Shown here piece after piece: positions 1 to 12,577 of a stretch of 64,000 bases of DNA. The DNA is from Welwitschia mirabilis (lineage: Eukaryota; Gnetophyta; Gnetopsida; Welwitschiales): assembly GCA_051453625.1 (NCBI GenBank), contig JBOZIK010000001.1, positions 199,838,053 to 199,902,052 of the forward strand, in the 5' to 3' direction. Numbering within the stretch: the first letter of the stretch is position 1; the number at the start of each line of letters is the position of its first letter. Both the position numbers and the translations under genes were made by a program. The notes beneath the pieces are model-generated. The model was not told the DNA's origin and searched no databases. It saw nothing but the letters and a program-made list of their open reading frames with translations.

Positions 1-1756
1 AATTATTACAATTTATTTTAAATCATCAATTTTTGTAATATGATATGCTTATTGGAATCATCATTGTAATATTAACCTTATCTTTAGACTTGCATCTTAA
101 TGGTGGTTTTTTTTTTTTTTTTGGAAGATTTCTCTATAAGCTTTGAATATTATAATATTTTATTTTATAATTAAAACTTATAGTCATGAATATAGCATCA
201 GTTAGTTTTATTTTGGAAATTATGAATTAAAAATTATCATTTCATTTACTTACTATCTTTGAAAACTCTATCATGATTATTATTTTTATATAGGGCATAA
301 AGTTAGGGGGAGAAAATATGATATTTCTCATCACATGTCTAAGGCTTATAGCTCTTTATCTCTCTTTCATTATTCTTGGCCATTAATGTCAAAGGGGAAG
401 AATATATGGTTTTTCCAAAATATGCATGAATTAAAAATGGTTTATTTCAGANNNNNNNNNNNNNNNNNNNNNNNNNNNNNNNNNNNNNNNNNNNNNNNNN
501 NNNNNNNNNNNNNNNNNNNNNNNNNNNNNNNNNNNNNNNNNNNNNNNNNNNNNNNNNNNNNNNNNNNNNNNNNNNNNNNNNNNNNNNNNNNNNNNNNNNN
601 NNNNNNNNNNNNNNNNNNNNNNNNNNNNNNNNNNNNNNNNNNNNNNNNNNNNNNNNNNNNNNNNNNNNNNNNNNNNNNNNNNNNNNNNNNNNNNNNNNNN
701 NNNNNNNNNNNNNNNNNNNNNNNNNNNNNNNNNNNNNNNNNNNNNNNNNNNNNNNNNNNNNNNNNNNNNNNNNNNNNNNNNNNNNNNNNNNNNNNNNNNN
801 NNNNNNNNNNNNNNNNNNNNNNNNNNNNNNNNNNNNNNNNNNNNNNNNNNNNNNNNNNNNNNNNNNNNNNNNNNNNNNNNNNNNNNNNNNNNNNNNNNNN
901 NNNNNNNNNNNNNNNNNNNNNNNNNNNNNNNNNNNNNNNNNNNNNNNNNNNNNNNNNNNNNNNNNNNNNNNNNNNNNNNNNNNNNNNNNNNNNNNNNNNN
1001 NNNNNNNNNNNNNNNNNNNNNNNNNNNNNNNNNNNNNNNNNNNNTAGTATGACAGTAGAAGTTCTAAAGCAATTTTATAATCATTACTTCATCAAATCCA
1101 TCCATTGCAAATGTCAGATTCCTTCCTAACTATCCAACTGATTATATTTTGGGAAGATCTATAAATAAGAGGAAATACTTAAAAACCTAGTGCTTAACAT
1201 TTGAATGGATTTTTGAAAAGGAAGATTGCATTCTTAATCTGAAAGGCTTATCTTTATACTATCATTCTTCTCTTACTCAGCACTTACCTTTGTACTAAAT
1301 ATAGACAATAAGGCTCCATTGTTAGTTCTTTCATTTGAGTGAGTTAGAGCATAGAGGCGTTATTTCCTCACTNNNNNNNNNNNNNNNNNNNNNNNNNNNN
1401 NNNNNNNNNNNNNNNNNNNNNNNNNNNNNNNNNNNNNNNNNNNNNNNNNNNNNNNNNNNNNNNNNNNNNNNNNNNNNNNNNNNNNNNNNNNNNNNNNNNN
1501 NNNNNNNNNNNNNNNNNNNNNNNNNNNNNNNNNNNNNNNNNNNNNNNNNNNNNNNNNNNNNNNNNNNNNNNNNNNNNNNNNNNNNNNNNNNNNNNNNNNN
1601 NNNNNNCACTATAATTCTTATCTTGTGCATTTCTTTGGTTATACTTTTGAGTTTGTTTTCTTATATGTTTTTATGTCATAATTTTTTTATTGGATAGTAA
1701 TAATTGTTTAAATTATCAGAAGTCCAATTCAACTCTAAGGTTAATGATCCTATAGA

Positions 1757-1900
1757 GGTGACTGGGGGTCTACAGTGCTAATGCACATGCCTATTTGCAT
1801 GGAACCTAGGTTGAATAAGCAACACTTCACCTTCTTGATAATAGAGGTAGCAATAAAAGAAGAAGAAGGAGTGTAAGCCATAAAGATTAATGAAGAAAGA
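1757..1900 (+). mobile_element. possible decayed tRNA-derived SINE
   Basis: Around 1767-1790 there is a box-A-like stretch followed by 'gcacatgcc', and at 1804-1820 'cctaggttgaataagc' resembles a box B (GGTTCGAATCC) that has lost one base. This order and spacing match tRNA-derived plant SINE heads such as the Au family. No clear tail or target duplication is visible, so the assignment is weak. Confidence 0.3.
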
Positions 1901-2079
1901 GAACAAAAAGTAGAAGGTAACTAAGTAAAGAAATTATTAAGCTTAGGTACAGAGTGATAAATGATTAGTATGAAAGAAATACAATTTATAGCACAAATCT
2001 TACTGTCCTATCTAATAAGTGTAATTCAATTAAGTTACCTAGTGCACTTAGCTGACTAATACCAATTTAAGGCTAAAAA

Positions 2080-2480
2080 TTTGGGTTACATTTCAAATCA
2101 TCCATTCAAAACTTAAATCTTTTGGCTAAAATCAATTCAAATTCAAAACTTTAAATCAGATTTCATGCTAAATTATTCATTTACTTTACTCTAAAAACCT
2201 GCATTTAAGTAAGTATGACATTTTTAACTGATAACAACTCAAAGTTAAAACTTCAAATCAGATTTTGAGCTAATCCAAGTATTTCTTTACCTTATGATTA
2301 AAAGAAAGAAACTNNNNNNNNNNAAACTCTTGATCAACTGACACTAATCCAAAGTTGAAACTTTGAATCAGATTTTAAGCCTGATCCTCAACATGCAAGT
2401 TTTAGAAGTTAACTGATATGAGTACTAGGATGAATCTTTGGACCAGATTTTAAACTAACTTTAATCCTTTGAACATACTT
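2080..2480. repeat. degenerate tandem repeat, unit about 100 bp
   Basis: The phrase 'aaactttaaatcagatttt' recurs with changes near 2145, 2250, 2357 and 2435, each time followed by a short 'agctaa/aagcctga' type stretch. The copies are diverged and one ten-base gap (2314-2323) lies inside. No coding sense was found. Confidence 0.5.
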
Positions 2481-2921
2481 TGGAATAGGAAGGTCTCATT
2501 CTTGATGACCTCTCTTAACTTCTATCTATAACTCTAACATAAGGCTCTACTTTTTCATTTACACTTGCCTTCATAATAATGATAGTAAGAATTTGAAGGA
2601 CCCTATCCAGAACTCATGAGTTCTTAATGACCACCTTTGAAATATTTCAATTGCCTTCATAATGGGTTTGATAGCCCTCATCGAGAACTCCTAAATTCTT
2701 AATAATCCTCATCAATTCTAGTGCTATGGAGAGTAACCACCACTTAAATATTACTTCTAATTACCTCATCATTTCGCTTAAAGTTATTCTCGATGACCCC
2801 TCTCCATTCTTGATCACTCCCATTATAATGTCAACTCCACATCATGTTAACCATGTTAACATCTATGATGTTAGTTCTAACTCAATGAAATTTTTAAATT
2901 TTTACCTTACTAAATCTGCAT

Positions 2922-4287
2922 TGTTGCGATGTAAATTATGCAATCCTTAAGTCCTTTAGGAAAACAACTATAAATCACAATACTTGTAGAAAACTCACTC
3001 TAGTATATATAAGAATTAATCTAAATGTCATAATCTATTGAAGCCTCTAGTCTAGAAGTTAATGAATTGATTTTCACAAAGTATTTTTAATCTTTTATAT
3101 TTTAGTAAATAAACATAAACAAGAATGTAAACACAATGCAATGATGAATGATGGTGAAAATGCAATGGATGGAATGTAAGTGAGATGGATTCTATTTGAC
3201 CTCTAATCCTCCTAGTACAAGAAATATTTATTTATAACTTAAATCAACTAAAAATAGTTCTATTAGTTGTTCCTAGCCAACATTAACTATAAGAATTACC
3301 AAATAAACTATGAATAATATAATATGGAATTACAATGAAATAGCAATGCAATTCTAAACTAATAATATCAACCTTGATAAAGGTTGCCTTTATGATCTAA
3401 ATAAAATGTAGAACTATCATTAAACTATAATCAACTTAAACCATAAGGGACATTAACACAATTGTAGTGAAAAGAGTAATTGAATTAATTATGAAACNNN
3501 NNNNNNNNNNNNNNNNNNNNNNNNNNNNNNNNNNNNNNNNNNNNNNNNNNNNNNNNNNNNNNNNNNNNNNNNNNNNNNNNNNNNNNNNNNNNNNNNNAAC
3601 TTATACATCCACTTACAATAAAGTAATAATTCCTTAATGGAGGATACTCAGCCCAACACCAAGGTAAACTTCTCTTTTTAACTATTAGATGGATCTCTCA
3701 TTCTTCAATCTCCTATTACAAAAACATTGAATATAAAAGATGGAAAAAAAAAAGTGAAAAAAATGGAGGGTATTTATAGTTTTACATTGAAGTTCTAGAA
3801 GCTTAATCCTAGAAGTCAGATAAGAAACCTTAGTAGCCTATATGGGTCGCATGACCCTATTACAAAGATAATTCTTTTCATTCATAGAAAATAGTTGTTG
3901 TGTTCATTATCATGGGGATGATAATGGGGATGTCACTTCATGTTAAATGGTTCTTCATTAGCTTTCAACCCTGTAGCCAACTTTGCAGACTCTATTCCTA
4001 TCATCAGTGCTATCATCCTACCTATCGTGAGAATGACAGAGGGGATGATAGGCTTATTCATCTTCTATCTCAAAGAGAAATCAATCTTCTACATGTTAAA
4101 TACTTCCTTCAAAGTATAAAGTATTAAAGTAAGCCTATAATGCCTCCAAATATGATAAGAATAACATGTTTTAGTGATTATCCTATCAGGTCTCCAAAAT
4201 TACTAGAATTGCATCCAAACTTGTATGAATGTGTTACAAAAGCACTCAAAATATACCATCAAATTCTTATAAACTAGCATCACAACA
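2922..4287 (-). repeat. 3' LTR of the Athila-type element
   Basis: This direct repeat matches 12578-13834 along its whole length. It contains a 100-base N run (3498-3597) with no counterpart in the other LTR: 'aattatgaaac' before it and 'aacttatacatcc' after it align to contiguous sequence at about 13145-13165. Without the N run it is 1266 bp against 1257 bp for its partner. The short open frames inside (2726-2950, 3900-4127) have no coding support. Confidence 0.93.
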
Positions 4288-6430
4288 TAGTTCTCTACTT
4301 AGCCTTGTCAATCCCTAATAAAGTAAGAAATCAACTATATTATAAGATAATTTGACTAAGTTAATAGAAACTAGAAAAATGTAATTTAAGTTCATTTTTA
4401 TCATGTAGGAATAGACATCATAAAATAATTAACTGATATAAATACTGATGTATTCATAAGCTCCCTACTTAAACACATCACAGTAAAATAAATGAATGTC
4501 ATACACATATAAAAAATCATAAGATGTAATGATGATAGCTCAGGAAATGATAATTTGCATGCATAATTTGAGATAGTAATACTAAAACTAATGTGTAAAA
4601 CTTAAGTAATGATATCTCAAAGAATGATTCATCTAAGTTTATTAATGTTTTTTACAAGGGGCAAAGTATAAGAGTAAACATAGCATTTTTCCTTTAGATA
4701 ATGTAAGACATAGCTACAAGAAAACTCTGTGAATGTGCTACTTTACCTCTGTTAGAAAAAGTAAATGAAATTTATTTAAGTAACATGAAATCATATTTAA
4801 AAAGCTCATCATAAATACGTATCATAAAAGATTAAACATGATCCTTTTAAATTTTAAAAATTTTTGCTTAATATCTCAAAAGAATGCTCAGAAAGATGTC
4901 TTGTCCTCCCTATAGGTGAAGCAAGATGTCTCGGATTACATAGTGTTAAAAGGATGAGTGTCATTCTAGATGTCATGGAAATGATAGATATGGGACAACA
5001 GTGATCAAATGAGATGTTTGGACAGATAGGGAAAAACTGAAAAAGTCTAAAAGCAAGTAAGCAGTTAAAGAATAATGAAAAACTAGGAAGAATGTAAAAA
5101 GAGAATAATTATCCTAAAAAACATGACCATGATGAAAAGAGACTTATGAAAAAAGGTGTTAAAAATAAGAAACTACATTAAGTAGAAGGAAGCAATGCTC
5201 AAGAAAACTCCTTAAGTGTAGTCAAACTCAATAAAACCTAAAAAAGTAAGAAGGGAAGCTTAAAAAGTATCATCATCACCTATCAAGAAGAGAAACAACA
5301 ATTCTTATGGATAGAAGCTATAAGTAAAAGAAATAAAAAACAACTAAATGATGAGGTCCATAATATTATTTTAAAAAAGTATGGAGCGACTTTGAAAAAC
5401 CCAATCAGAATAGCTAAAGAAAAACAAAATAAAAATGAACAATTGGGAACATAAAGAAGATTGTTTACTTACCCTAAATTCTAACCTAACAAATTTTCTT
5501 GGTAAAAATCATAAAATTACTTAATGAAAAATGTATAATAGTATGTAAAAATTCATAAAGTACCATTTGAATAAGCAATGATTATGATGATGTCAAGTAT
5601 GTCTAATGTCATCAAACAATGAATGATAAGATTAAAAGCTATAAAAACATGAAGTCACTAGCTCACATGTCAAAACAACACTAGAATCCAAAAAAGTAGA
5701 ATGATCATGTGAAAGTACTATATGCAAAAGTAGTCTAGAAAATAAGCAATGCCTCTGATGATACTAAGAACACCATTGATCTCATAGCCTCTAAGTAAAA
5801 TTTTATTTTGCCATAATGAGGGGAGTGCAACCACTATAATAAGAGTAAGGACCTATACAACATAACCAACTAACCCCCTAATGGAGTTTTGACAGATACC
5901 ATATCGCACTACTAAAGGACGCTCTCAGGAAAATTTACCCCAATATACTTGTAATAGGACATCATGGTGACCATGTTTTCAGTTTAGATATGAAAGAGTG
6001 TGGTCTTTATTTATTTTATTTTTTATTTATTTTAAAAAAACTAAGAATTCTACATGACCAAGTACTTGTAAAGATGAAAGTGAAGTAATAAGATAAGAAA
6101 CAAATAAGAACATGCAACAACAATTAATTACTCATACCATTGAAAGCGAATAAAAGAACCAAAGACATCTTCCTTTTGAATAAAGTTCATAGATGTATGA
6201 ATGTTTTAAAAGTGGGTGAATCCAATCTTATCATCTTAAAATGCTTAAGTAAATGGTTATAATCATGGTAACTTCATAAAGTAATACATAAGTTAAGTTA
6301 AAGATATTCAAGTGATAGCATGATGTCTACCAAAGGAATGAGTTAAGAAGGAATTTAGACAATAGTAAGAGGAAAATAATCCTCATTAGGAGAGGCTTTC
6401 AAGACAAGTGCTTCTATTATGTTCATTAGT
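4288..6430 (-). other. 3' non-coding internal region of the Athila-type element
   Basis: This stretch lies between the integrase tail and the 3' LTR. I find no coding remnant in it. The block around 5815-5960 ('gggagtgcaaccact', 'catatcgcactactaaagg', 'aggacatcat') recurs at 39830-39950, which marks that second site as the 3' end of a related element. The bases next to the LTR (4288-4310 read on the minus strand) give only a weak purine tract, so the polypurine tract has decayed. Confidence 0.65.
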
Positions 6431-6439
6431 AGATGATTC

Positions 6440-6890
6440 ATAAAATTTTTAACCTTTGTCCATTAACATTCTAAATTTCCCTATTGTTTTGATCAGAGAT
6501 TTTAATTGATCCATTAGTTTATACTTTTTCTATAAGATAAGGATCTAACCATTTAGAGGTTAACTTGTTATATAAAAGGTGTACTCAGGTATTATATAAA
6601 AAGATAAGNNNNNNNNNNNNNNNNNNNNNNNNNNNNNNNNNNNNNNNNNNNNNNNNNNNNNNNNNNNNNNNNNNNNNNNNNNNNNNNNNNNNNNNNNNNN
6701 NNNNNNNNACATTTTCAACCTTCGTCCATTGACTTTTTAAATTTCCCTAGTGTTTAGATTAGAATTTCAACTAGGCCATTGGAGTGTACTTTTTTTATAA
6801 GATAAGGACCTAACCATTAAAAAGTTAACTTATTCTATAAAAGGTGTACTTAGGTATTGTATAAAAGAATAAGTTGACAAGATTCAAATT
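6440..6890 (-). repeat. duplicated integrase tail (VNGQRLK motif) around a gap
   Basis: Two diverged copies of the same roughly 170-bp segment lie on either side of the 100-base gap 6609-6708. Read on the minus strand, the left copy (about 6440-6608) shows NKLTSKW then VNGQRLK. The right copy (6709-about 6885) shows the same organisation with VNGRRLK. In Athila-like elements this motif occurs once, downstream of the integrase core. The copies differ too much to be allelic overlap by eye, so this is either a real tandem duplication or a join of contigs from two different element copies. Confidence 0.75.
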
Positions 6891-7840
6891 ACTTAATGAA
6901 TAATCTTTTTGTCATGTTTGAACTTAGCTTGAGCTTTATGAATGAATTAATGATGTATGACATGAGTTTGCTTTTCATCTAAATGATCAAGTTGGGATAA
7001 TTAAGTTCTAAGATTTTCATCCAAATATACAAGATTAGGTTAATGGATGGACCAATAGGAGTTATAGCAAACATTAACTAGCAATACAAAAACTTTTTTG
7101 TACATAAGTTCATATGGTTAAAAACCTAGGGAGTTGCATCAAGTAGTATGATAAGCCAAAGAACATCATTAAGTTTAGAGACCCAAGTTTTCTTATTGAC
7201 AAAGACTAATTTTTGGAGTTTCTTTTTAATTTCTCTATTAGCATTTTTAGCTCAGCCATTAGTTTAGGGATGGTAAGAACATGTAATTCTATGTTTAATG
7301 CCAATAGATAAAAGAAGTTTTTAAAAAATTTGATTAATGAAATAAGTTCTCTGATCATTAATGATGATTCTAGAAAAACCAAAACATTGAAAGATATGAG
7401 TTCGAACAAAGTTGCAAATAGTCTGGGCATCATTCTTAGTAGTAGAAATAGCTTTCAACCACTTAGTAACATAATCAACAACCACTAGGATGTAATTTTT
7501 GTCATGAAAAGGTGGTTTAATAGGGCCCATAAAGTCAATGCTCTAATGATCAAAAGGTTCACATTTAAGCATAGGTTTAAGGGGTATATCCTAAAAATGA
7601 GTTAGACTTCATAACATTGACACATATCACACCTTCAGGCAAAGTCAAACAAGTCTTTAAAAAGGGTAGGCCAATAAAAACTAGAGTGAAGAATCTTCAT
7701 GACAGTCTTTTAGCCACTAAAATATCCCCTACATACCCCACCATGGAAAAGTTTAAGGATTTATAAGCTTTTCCACTTAGGCATACACTTACACATGATT
7801 TATTCTTTACATCATCTACAAAGATGGGATTCATTCCATT
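6890..7840 (-). pseudogene. integrase remnant (Athila-type gypsy)
   Basis: Integrase joins retrotransposon cDNA to the chromosome. On the minus strand the zinc-binding part is visible near 7600-7700 as FYWPTLFKD followed by CDMC, with part of the upstream His pair obscured. The core starts near 7530 with MGPIKPPF, then ILVVVDYVTKWLKAI, and continues through ICNFV to IIINDQRTYF. The last stretch carries the second catalytic Asp region of the D,D-35-E core. Stops and shifts break the frame after that point, and 7206-7433 continues it in another frame. It sits between RNase H and the 3' region, as in gypsy order. Confidence 0.85.
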
Positions 7841-8156
7841 CATAGTTATGACTTATATGAAGAAAAGATTTGTGTTGGTTATGGTTATAATGCTGAGTTG
7901 TTTTTATAGTAATAAGGTAGTTTATAATATCAGCATACCAAGGAATGGGATGAGTAGAAGAGATGGAGTAAAGTCATTTTACAATAAAAAATTTTTCATC
8001 AGAAAAGGATTCGTTTATGGCAAGTTCACCATAATAATAAGGAAATCGAGATATATGATCTGTAACGCTATTATGGTTTTTAGCTATATCGATGATGATG
8101 AGGTTGAATTCTTGCATGATAAGGATCCACCTAATAAGTCTAGCACTAGAATCTTT

Positions 8157-8400
8157 TTAAGTTATAAGATATTGTATAGCTACATGATCTATGTAAACAT
8201 TAATGTAAAAGCCAAGAAGATAATGTTGAAGATGATCAAGGCAAAAGATGATGGCAAGCATTTCTTTCTTAGTAGTAGTATAGTTAGATTGGGCTTTAGA
8301 CAAAGTTTTATTGAGATAGAATATAACTTTAAAACCATTTTCATATTTTTGGCCAATACCCCACCCGCAATAATATTGATTGCATACATGTAAGTTCAAA
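8157..8400 (-). pseudogene. RNase H remnant of the Athila-type element
   Basis: This domain removes the RNA strand of the RNA-DNA hybrid during reverse transcription. The minus strand reads FYLNKTLSKAQSNYTTTKKE followed by MLAIIF, then a run ending YIDHVAIQYLI. These match the gypsy RNase H signatures 'SKTL..AQ.NY.TTEKELLA' and 'TDH.ALKYL'. The catalytic-type Asp-His pair is still visible as IDH. It follows directly on the RT remnant to its right. The plus-strand frame at 7824-8393 is only an antisense shadow. Confidence 0.87.
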
Positions 8401-8419
8401 ATCTTTAGTCTAATTAGGA

Positions 8420-9400
8420 CCTATGACAATAGGTTTAGAATAAATGTTTTCTTTAAGTATATAAAATGTAAGTTGATATGAATCATTTCAATTAAACTTA
8501 GCATCCTTTTTGAGTAATGAGTAAAGATGTTTATAGAGTTTGGCATAATCATGAATAAAATGATAATATAAACTAGCATAACTAAAAAATGATCTAAATT
8601 TTTTAACATTGGTTAAAGGTCTAAGGTTTTTGATGATATCAACTTTTGTAGGGTCCATCTTAATCCATTCCTTTGAAATATGATGACCTAAAGAATTATA
8701 TAATTGAAAAGGAGGGAATTATTTTCCCAACTCAAATGTAGGCCACTTTTTATACATCAATCTAAGACTTTCTCTAATCTTTCTATGGCTTATTCAAAGG
8801 CTTCACCAAAGATGGAGAAGTCATCCATAAATATTTTAATAGGATCCTCTATCATATCAAAAAAGATCCCCATCGTTGCTCATTGGAAAGTTATAGGATC
8901 ATTACAAACTCGAAATGGTATTCTTCTTCTAAAGGCAAAGGTTCCAAATAGTGAGGTAAAGGTTGTTTTGGTTTGGTCTTTACTTTTTATGCAAACTTAA
9001 TTAAAGCCACTATACCCATCAAGAAAATAATAGTAGGCATGACCTTAGATTCTATCAAGTACTTGATCAAGAAAGGGTAAAGGGGAATGATCCTTTTCAG
9101 TGATCTCATTAAGTTTTCTAAAATCAATGCACATTCTCCATTTTCCAACCTTTTTAGGAACTACTATCGAAGGACTAATCCACTCACTATTGGATATAGC
9201 ATATATGATCTCAGCATCCATAATTTTAATAATTTCTAACTATTTGCTTAAGGACTTGGTTGAGCCTTCTTTGAGGTTATCTAACAAGTTTAGCATTATC
9301 CTCAAGGTAAATTTTGTGTTGAACAATAGAAAGAGTGATGGCAGCTAAGTCTTTATGAGTCCAAGAAAAGGTATCTTATTTAAAAGTTAAAAGTAAGATT
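8420..9400 (-). pseudogene. reverse transcriptase remnant of the Athila-type element
   Basis: The minus strand near 8880-8990 reads KTTFTSLFGTFAFRRRIPF, the palm entry of gypsy RT. Near 8790-8840 it reads IFMDDFSIFGEAFE, which holds the catalytic 'Y/F-x-DD' box as FMDD with both aspartates intact. Near 8500-8600 the connection region reads as a decayed 'FLGHA.FYRRFI..F'. Stops occur at glutamine or arginine positions (for example AFE*AIERL), consistent with C>T change. It cannot be functional. Confidence 0.88.
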
Positions 9401-9411
9401 AAGTTGGATTC

Positions 9412-10125
9412 TTATTGAGGAGGAAGAAGGTCATTTATTATTAAGGGTTTCTTTAGGTTATTGGATAGAAAAATGTATTCTAGACTCTTAGGCAATTCCT
9501 TAAGTTCTAAGTTAATATTTTCAACTATCATCCTCTCTATTACGAGGATGAAAAATATGATATAATACTCTGCAAATAAGTTTTTTAACAAGTAAACATG
9601 TTGGTTTTCATTGAAAGATCCTTCATTCTCATACCCAAAATAATGTGTTTCAGTTGGATCATCATACAAAGTTGGTTTTTGTAGCAATATCCATCTCTCC
9701 TTAATTGGTTAATGTTGTAAAAGAAAGGTTGGTTAAGTTCTTCTTTTAAGTTAAACTCTATATTCTATGTTTTTTATAGTAGCATTTAAAAATTTAAATG
9801 GTAAAATTTTTATTTTCTATATGACATTCCATCATTCTAGTTTATGTGTTAATGATACAATAAGCAGTTGCACAAAAGGCTTTTCCTAAGAGTAGTAAAT
9901 AACCTTCACCATGTTCTACCTTAATGGTGATCACATCTATGGGATAAAAATATTCTTCAGTTTGGATTCCTAGGTCCTTAATAATATTTAATGGTTTCTT
10001 AATTGAAGTATTAGCCAATTTCAAAATAATTCATGTAGTTTCTATTCTATTTTCTAACCCAAGTCTTTTATATATATGAAGGGGCATGGTGTTGACACTA
10101 GTTCCTATATTAATCAAATCTTTTT
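9412..10125 (-). pseudogene. protease and linker remnant of the Athila-type element
   Basis: The retroviral-type aspartic protease cuts the polyprotein. Near 10070-10120 the minus strand reads GTSVNTMPLHIYKRLGLEN, the region right after the catalytic Asp. From 10024 down it reads KLANTSIKKPLNIIKDLGIQ and then FYPIDVITI, ending LLLGKAFCATA, the equivalent of 'LILGRPFLAT'. The following linker at 9412-9687 carries ELKELPKSLEYIFL and ends in a DLLPPQ motif, as seen between protease and RT in this lineage. Two separate open stretches remain. Confidence 0.85.
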
Positions 10126-10318
10126 GAATTCTTTTATTTTCTTCAAAGGTGATACTCATAGTTTTTGCTTTAGGATCTTTAAATTTAGGATACTTTTTCA
10201 TGACTACATTGAAAATAGATTGAGCAAGAAAAACATTGCTAAGAATGGTATGTTTTTATTTTCTTCTTACTAGGTCTTTCCATAATTTAGAATATTTAGG
10301 ATTTTTTTGCAAAAGTTT

Positions 10319-12110
10319 CTAAAATGATAAGTTGATATTTACTTCTTGCATTAAGGTCTTAAAGTTTTCATTAAAGGTAGGATTCATATTTAATAGAGTA
10401 AGACAAGAAGTAGATGGTTTCTTCCCTTTGTTTTCTAATGAAGAATTTTTAGTGGAGGTTTTAGCATGTGATGTTGGTGGGAAGTTATATGAGTCCAAAA
10501 TTTCTACATAATCTTTTTCATTACTTTTCTCATTGCTTTTGAAGGTTGAAACCTTATGGGTATGACGTGTTGTATCATGTTCACTTCTTGTTATTACTTT
10601 CAAAACTCTTTTAACTTTATTTGGGTTAGGTAAATGTTTAGATGTAAGAGATCCTTATGGTCTTTGATTAATAAGCATCATTTATTGAAGCACATTCACT
10701 AAGTTTTCAATATTATTGTTAGTCTTTTCAATATTATTGTTGATCTTTTCTTACAAATTTTTTAATTATTCTATAGAATCTCTAAGTCAATCATTTTCAT
10801 TTCATTAAAAATTGAAGTTACTTGGTTAAAAGTTCGAATTCCTGAATCTATGCTCAAAAGGTTTCCATTATGTTTGTCTACCTAATTTTTGTTCAAACTA
10901 TGATTTTTAAAGTTAGGTATTCTTTATTTGAATGCATAAAATTTGTCAAACATCCTCTCTTTACAAGTTATCAATAAGGGAACTCTTTAGTTAGGTGAGA
11001 GTTGTCTTCACAAATTTTACAAGTTGAAGTTGTGTTTTCATTTTTTACTACTTTTGCATCAACTATCAATTAAGTGTACTTCTCTAAAGTTGTAGTGAAA
11101 TTCTTAATTAAATTAGTTGAGTTACCTCTCTCTTCTTCTTTGGCATGATTCACCTCTTTTAAATCTTTTATGATTTGGCCTATAGTTTGATTTTTCTTAG
11201 TGGGTTTAAGTCAAGTTTGACTTATCTCTACTAGGATTTCCAATATACTTCATGCATCTTCTAAGAATAAGTTCAATAAGTTTCCACCACAAGATAAGTC
11301 TAAAAGTTATTTAGTTTTACTATTCAATCCACTATAGTGACTAATTCATCTTTATAAAATTCACTAATGGGGTTGGAATGGCTAGCTATCATAAATCATT
11401 TATAAGTTATGGCATAATCCTCATGAGGTTGTTGTTGAAAGTTGGTAACTTCTTTTTTTCTTTTTCTCATGGAACTTTCACTCAAAAATATTTTGATAAA
11501 AACTTCTTGTACTTGACTTCATGATTTAAGACTCTTATATAAAATGGTTTCAAGCCAAATTTTTGCCCTTCCTCTAAGTGTTGCTAGAAAAATAATCATG
11601 TAAGAATGATCATTAATATATTTATTTCCATTTCCTGAGGTAAGCAAAAGTTGTTCAATATCAGCTAGATGTTGGAAAGGGTCTTCCTAAAGTTCCCATA
11701 AAAAATTTGGACAGGCACTTAAATTTCTTAATTCTATACTATCACTGAGAGGTAAATCAAAGGGGTTATGGATTTTATGTTTTATATTAGTAATTAAATC
11801 TCTAAAAGTAATATTTGCATTTGAAGTAGAAGTTCCTATTATGATTAGAATATTAGATAAAGCAACTTGCTTTTGTTTTCACTATAATTTTGACATATTT
11901 GAAGAATAAATGACACGATCTACTTCTATACTACAATGTTCTTTTGCAAAATTTGATTCTGAAATAATAAAACTAGAAAAATCTTTTTCTTTAATTCTTG
12001 GAATTTATGTACTTGGATGTGCATACTTAGATTTTTCCTAAAGTTGAATGATCCTTCCCTGATATTTTCTTCTCTAATATTGTTTTATTTCTATCATATT
12101 TTGCCATGTC
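10319..12110 (-). pseudogene. gag remnant of the Athila-type element
   Basis: Gag forms the particle that packages element RNA. The core lies at about 11390-11760 on the minus strand: EDPFQHLADIEQLLLTSGNG, then a stretch with TLRGRAKIWLE, then SLKSWSQVQEVFIK, a classic plant gypsy gag domain. The C-terminal part (10319-10603) is an open 94-residue stretch rich in Lys, Ser and Thr with no visible zinc knuckle. Frames are broken many times. The N-terminal start is not certain; the region up to the primer site at 12557 is leader. Confidence 0.82.
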
Positions 12111-12556
12111 CTTGTATACTTAGATAGCAAACAAAAAACTAAAATAAAAAATAACTAGCTGTCATCCATTAGGTCATGGGGACAACAAGAGGGACGACGA
12201 CCATAACAATAGAAAACTAAACTCAGATAAAAATTACCACAAATAGAAAATAAGACTATTGTCTAAGCTATCGTGGAAATGATAAAGAAGATGACAGAAC
12301 TTTTATTACTAATCTACAAACAGAAAGATAATTTGCAAAAAAGAAAATAAATTTGAAAATTTAGAACTATTATTTCCAATGTCATGGAGACAACAGAGAG
12401 GACAATAGATCCCCTAGAGATATAAAAAATAAAAATTATTGAAAATAAATCTACTTAAGCTATGCTAAAAATATAGTACTATTTCAAATAATTAACCTGA
12501 GCAGAAGTTTGAGGTATTTATCTAAATAGTAATAAACCTCTATCTTCTTATAGCCT

Positions 12557-12574
12557 TTCTCAATAATGATTCCA
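12557..12574 (-). promoter_or_regulatory. primer binding site, decayed, tRNA-Asp type
   Basis: Three bases inside the 5' LTR end, the minus strand reads TGGAATCATTATTGAGAA. Against the tRNA-Asp primer site used by Athila-like elements (TGGCGCCGTTGCCGGGGA, recalled from family knowledge) it matches at nine of 18 positions. Eight of the nine differences are C>T or G>A and one is C>A. That pattern supports both the assignment and deamination decay. Confidence 0.7.
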
Positions 12575-12577
12575 AAA

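Larger units (their letters stand above)
1..2916. other. AT-rich flank with two gaps; no gene seen
   Basis: I see no supportable gene here. Two runs of N interrupt the stretch, at 452-1044 and 1373-1606; their lengths are not round numbers, so they may be estimated sizes. A ten-base N run lies at 2314-2323. Open frames that cross the N runs are artefacts of untranslatable bases. The stretch from about 2500 to 2900 repeats phrases such as 'gagttcttaatgacc' and looks like old repeat. It is the left flank of the Athila-type insertion and is continuous with the sequence after 13839. Confidence 0.6.

Noticed and set aside
335-1697. Frames spanning the two large N runs
   Set aside because: Most codons are unknown bases; the flanking bits have no resemblance to any family.
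7824-8393. 189-codon plus-strand frame
   Set aside because: It is antisense to the zinc-finger, RNase H and linker parts of the Athila-type pol on the minus strand.
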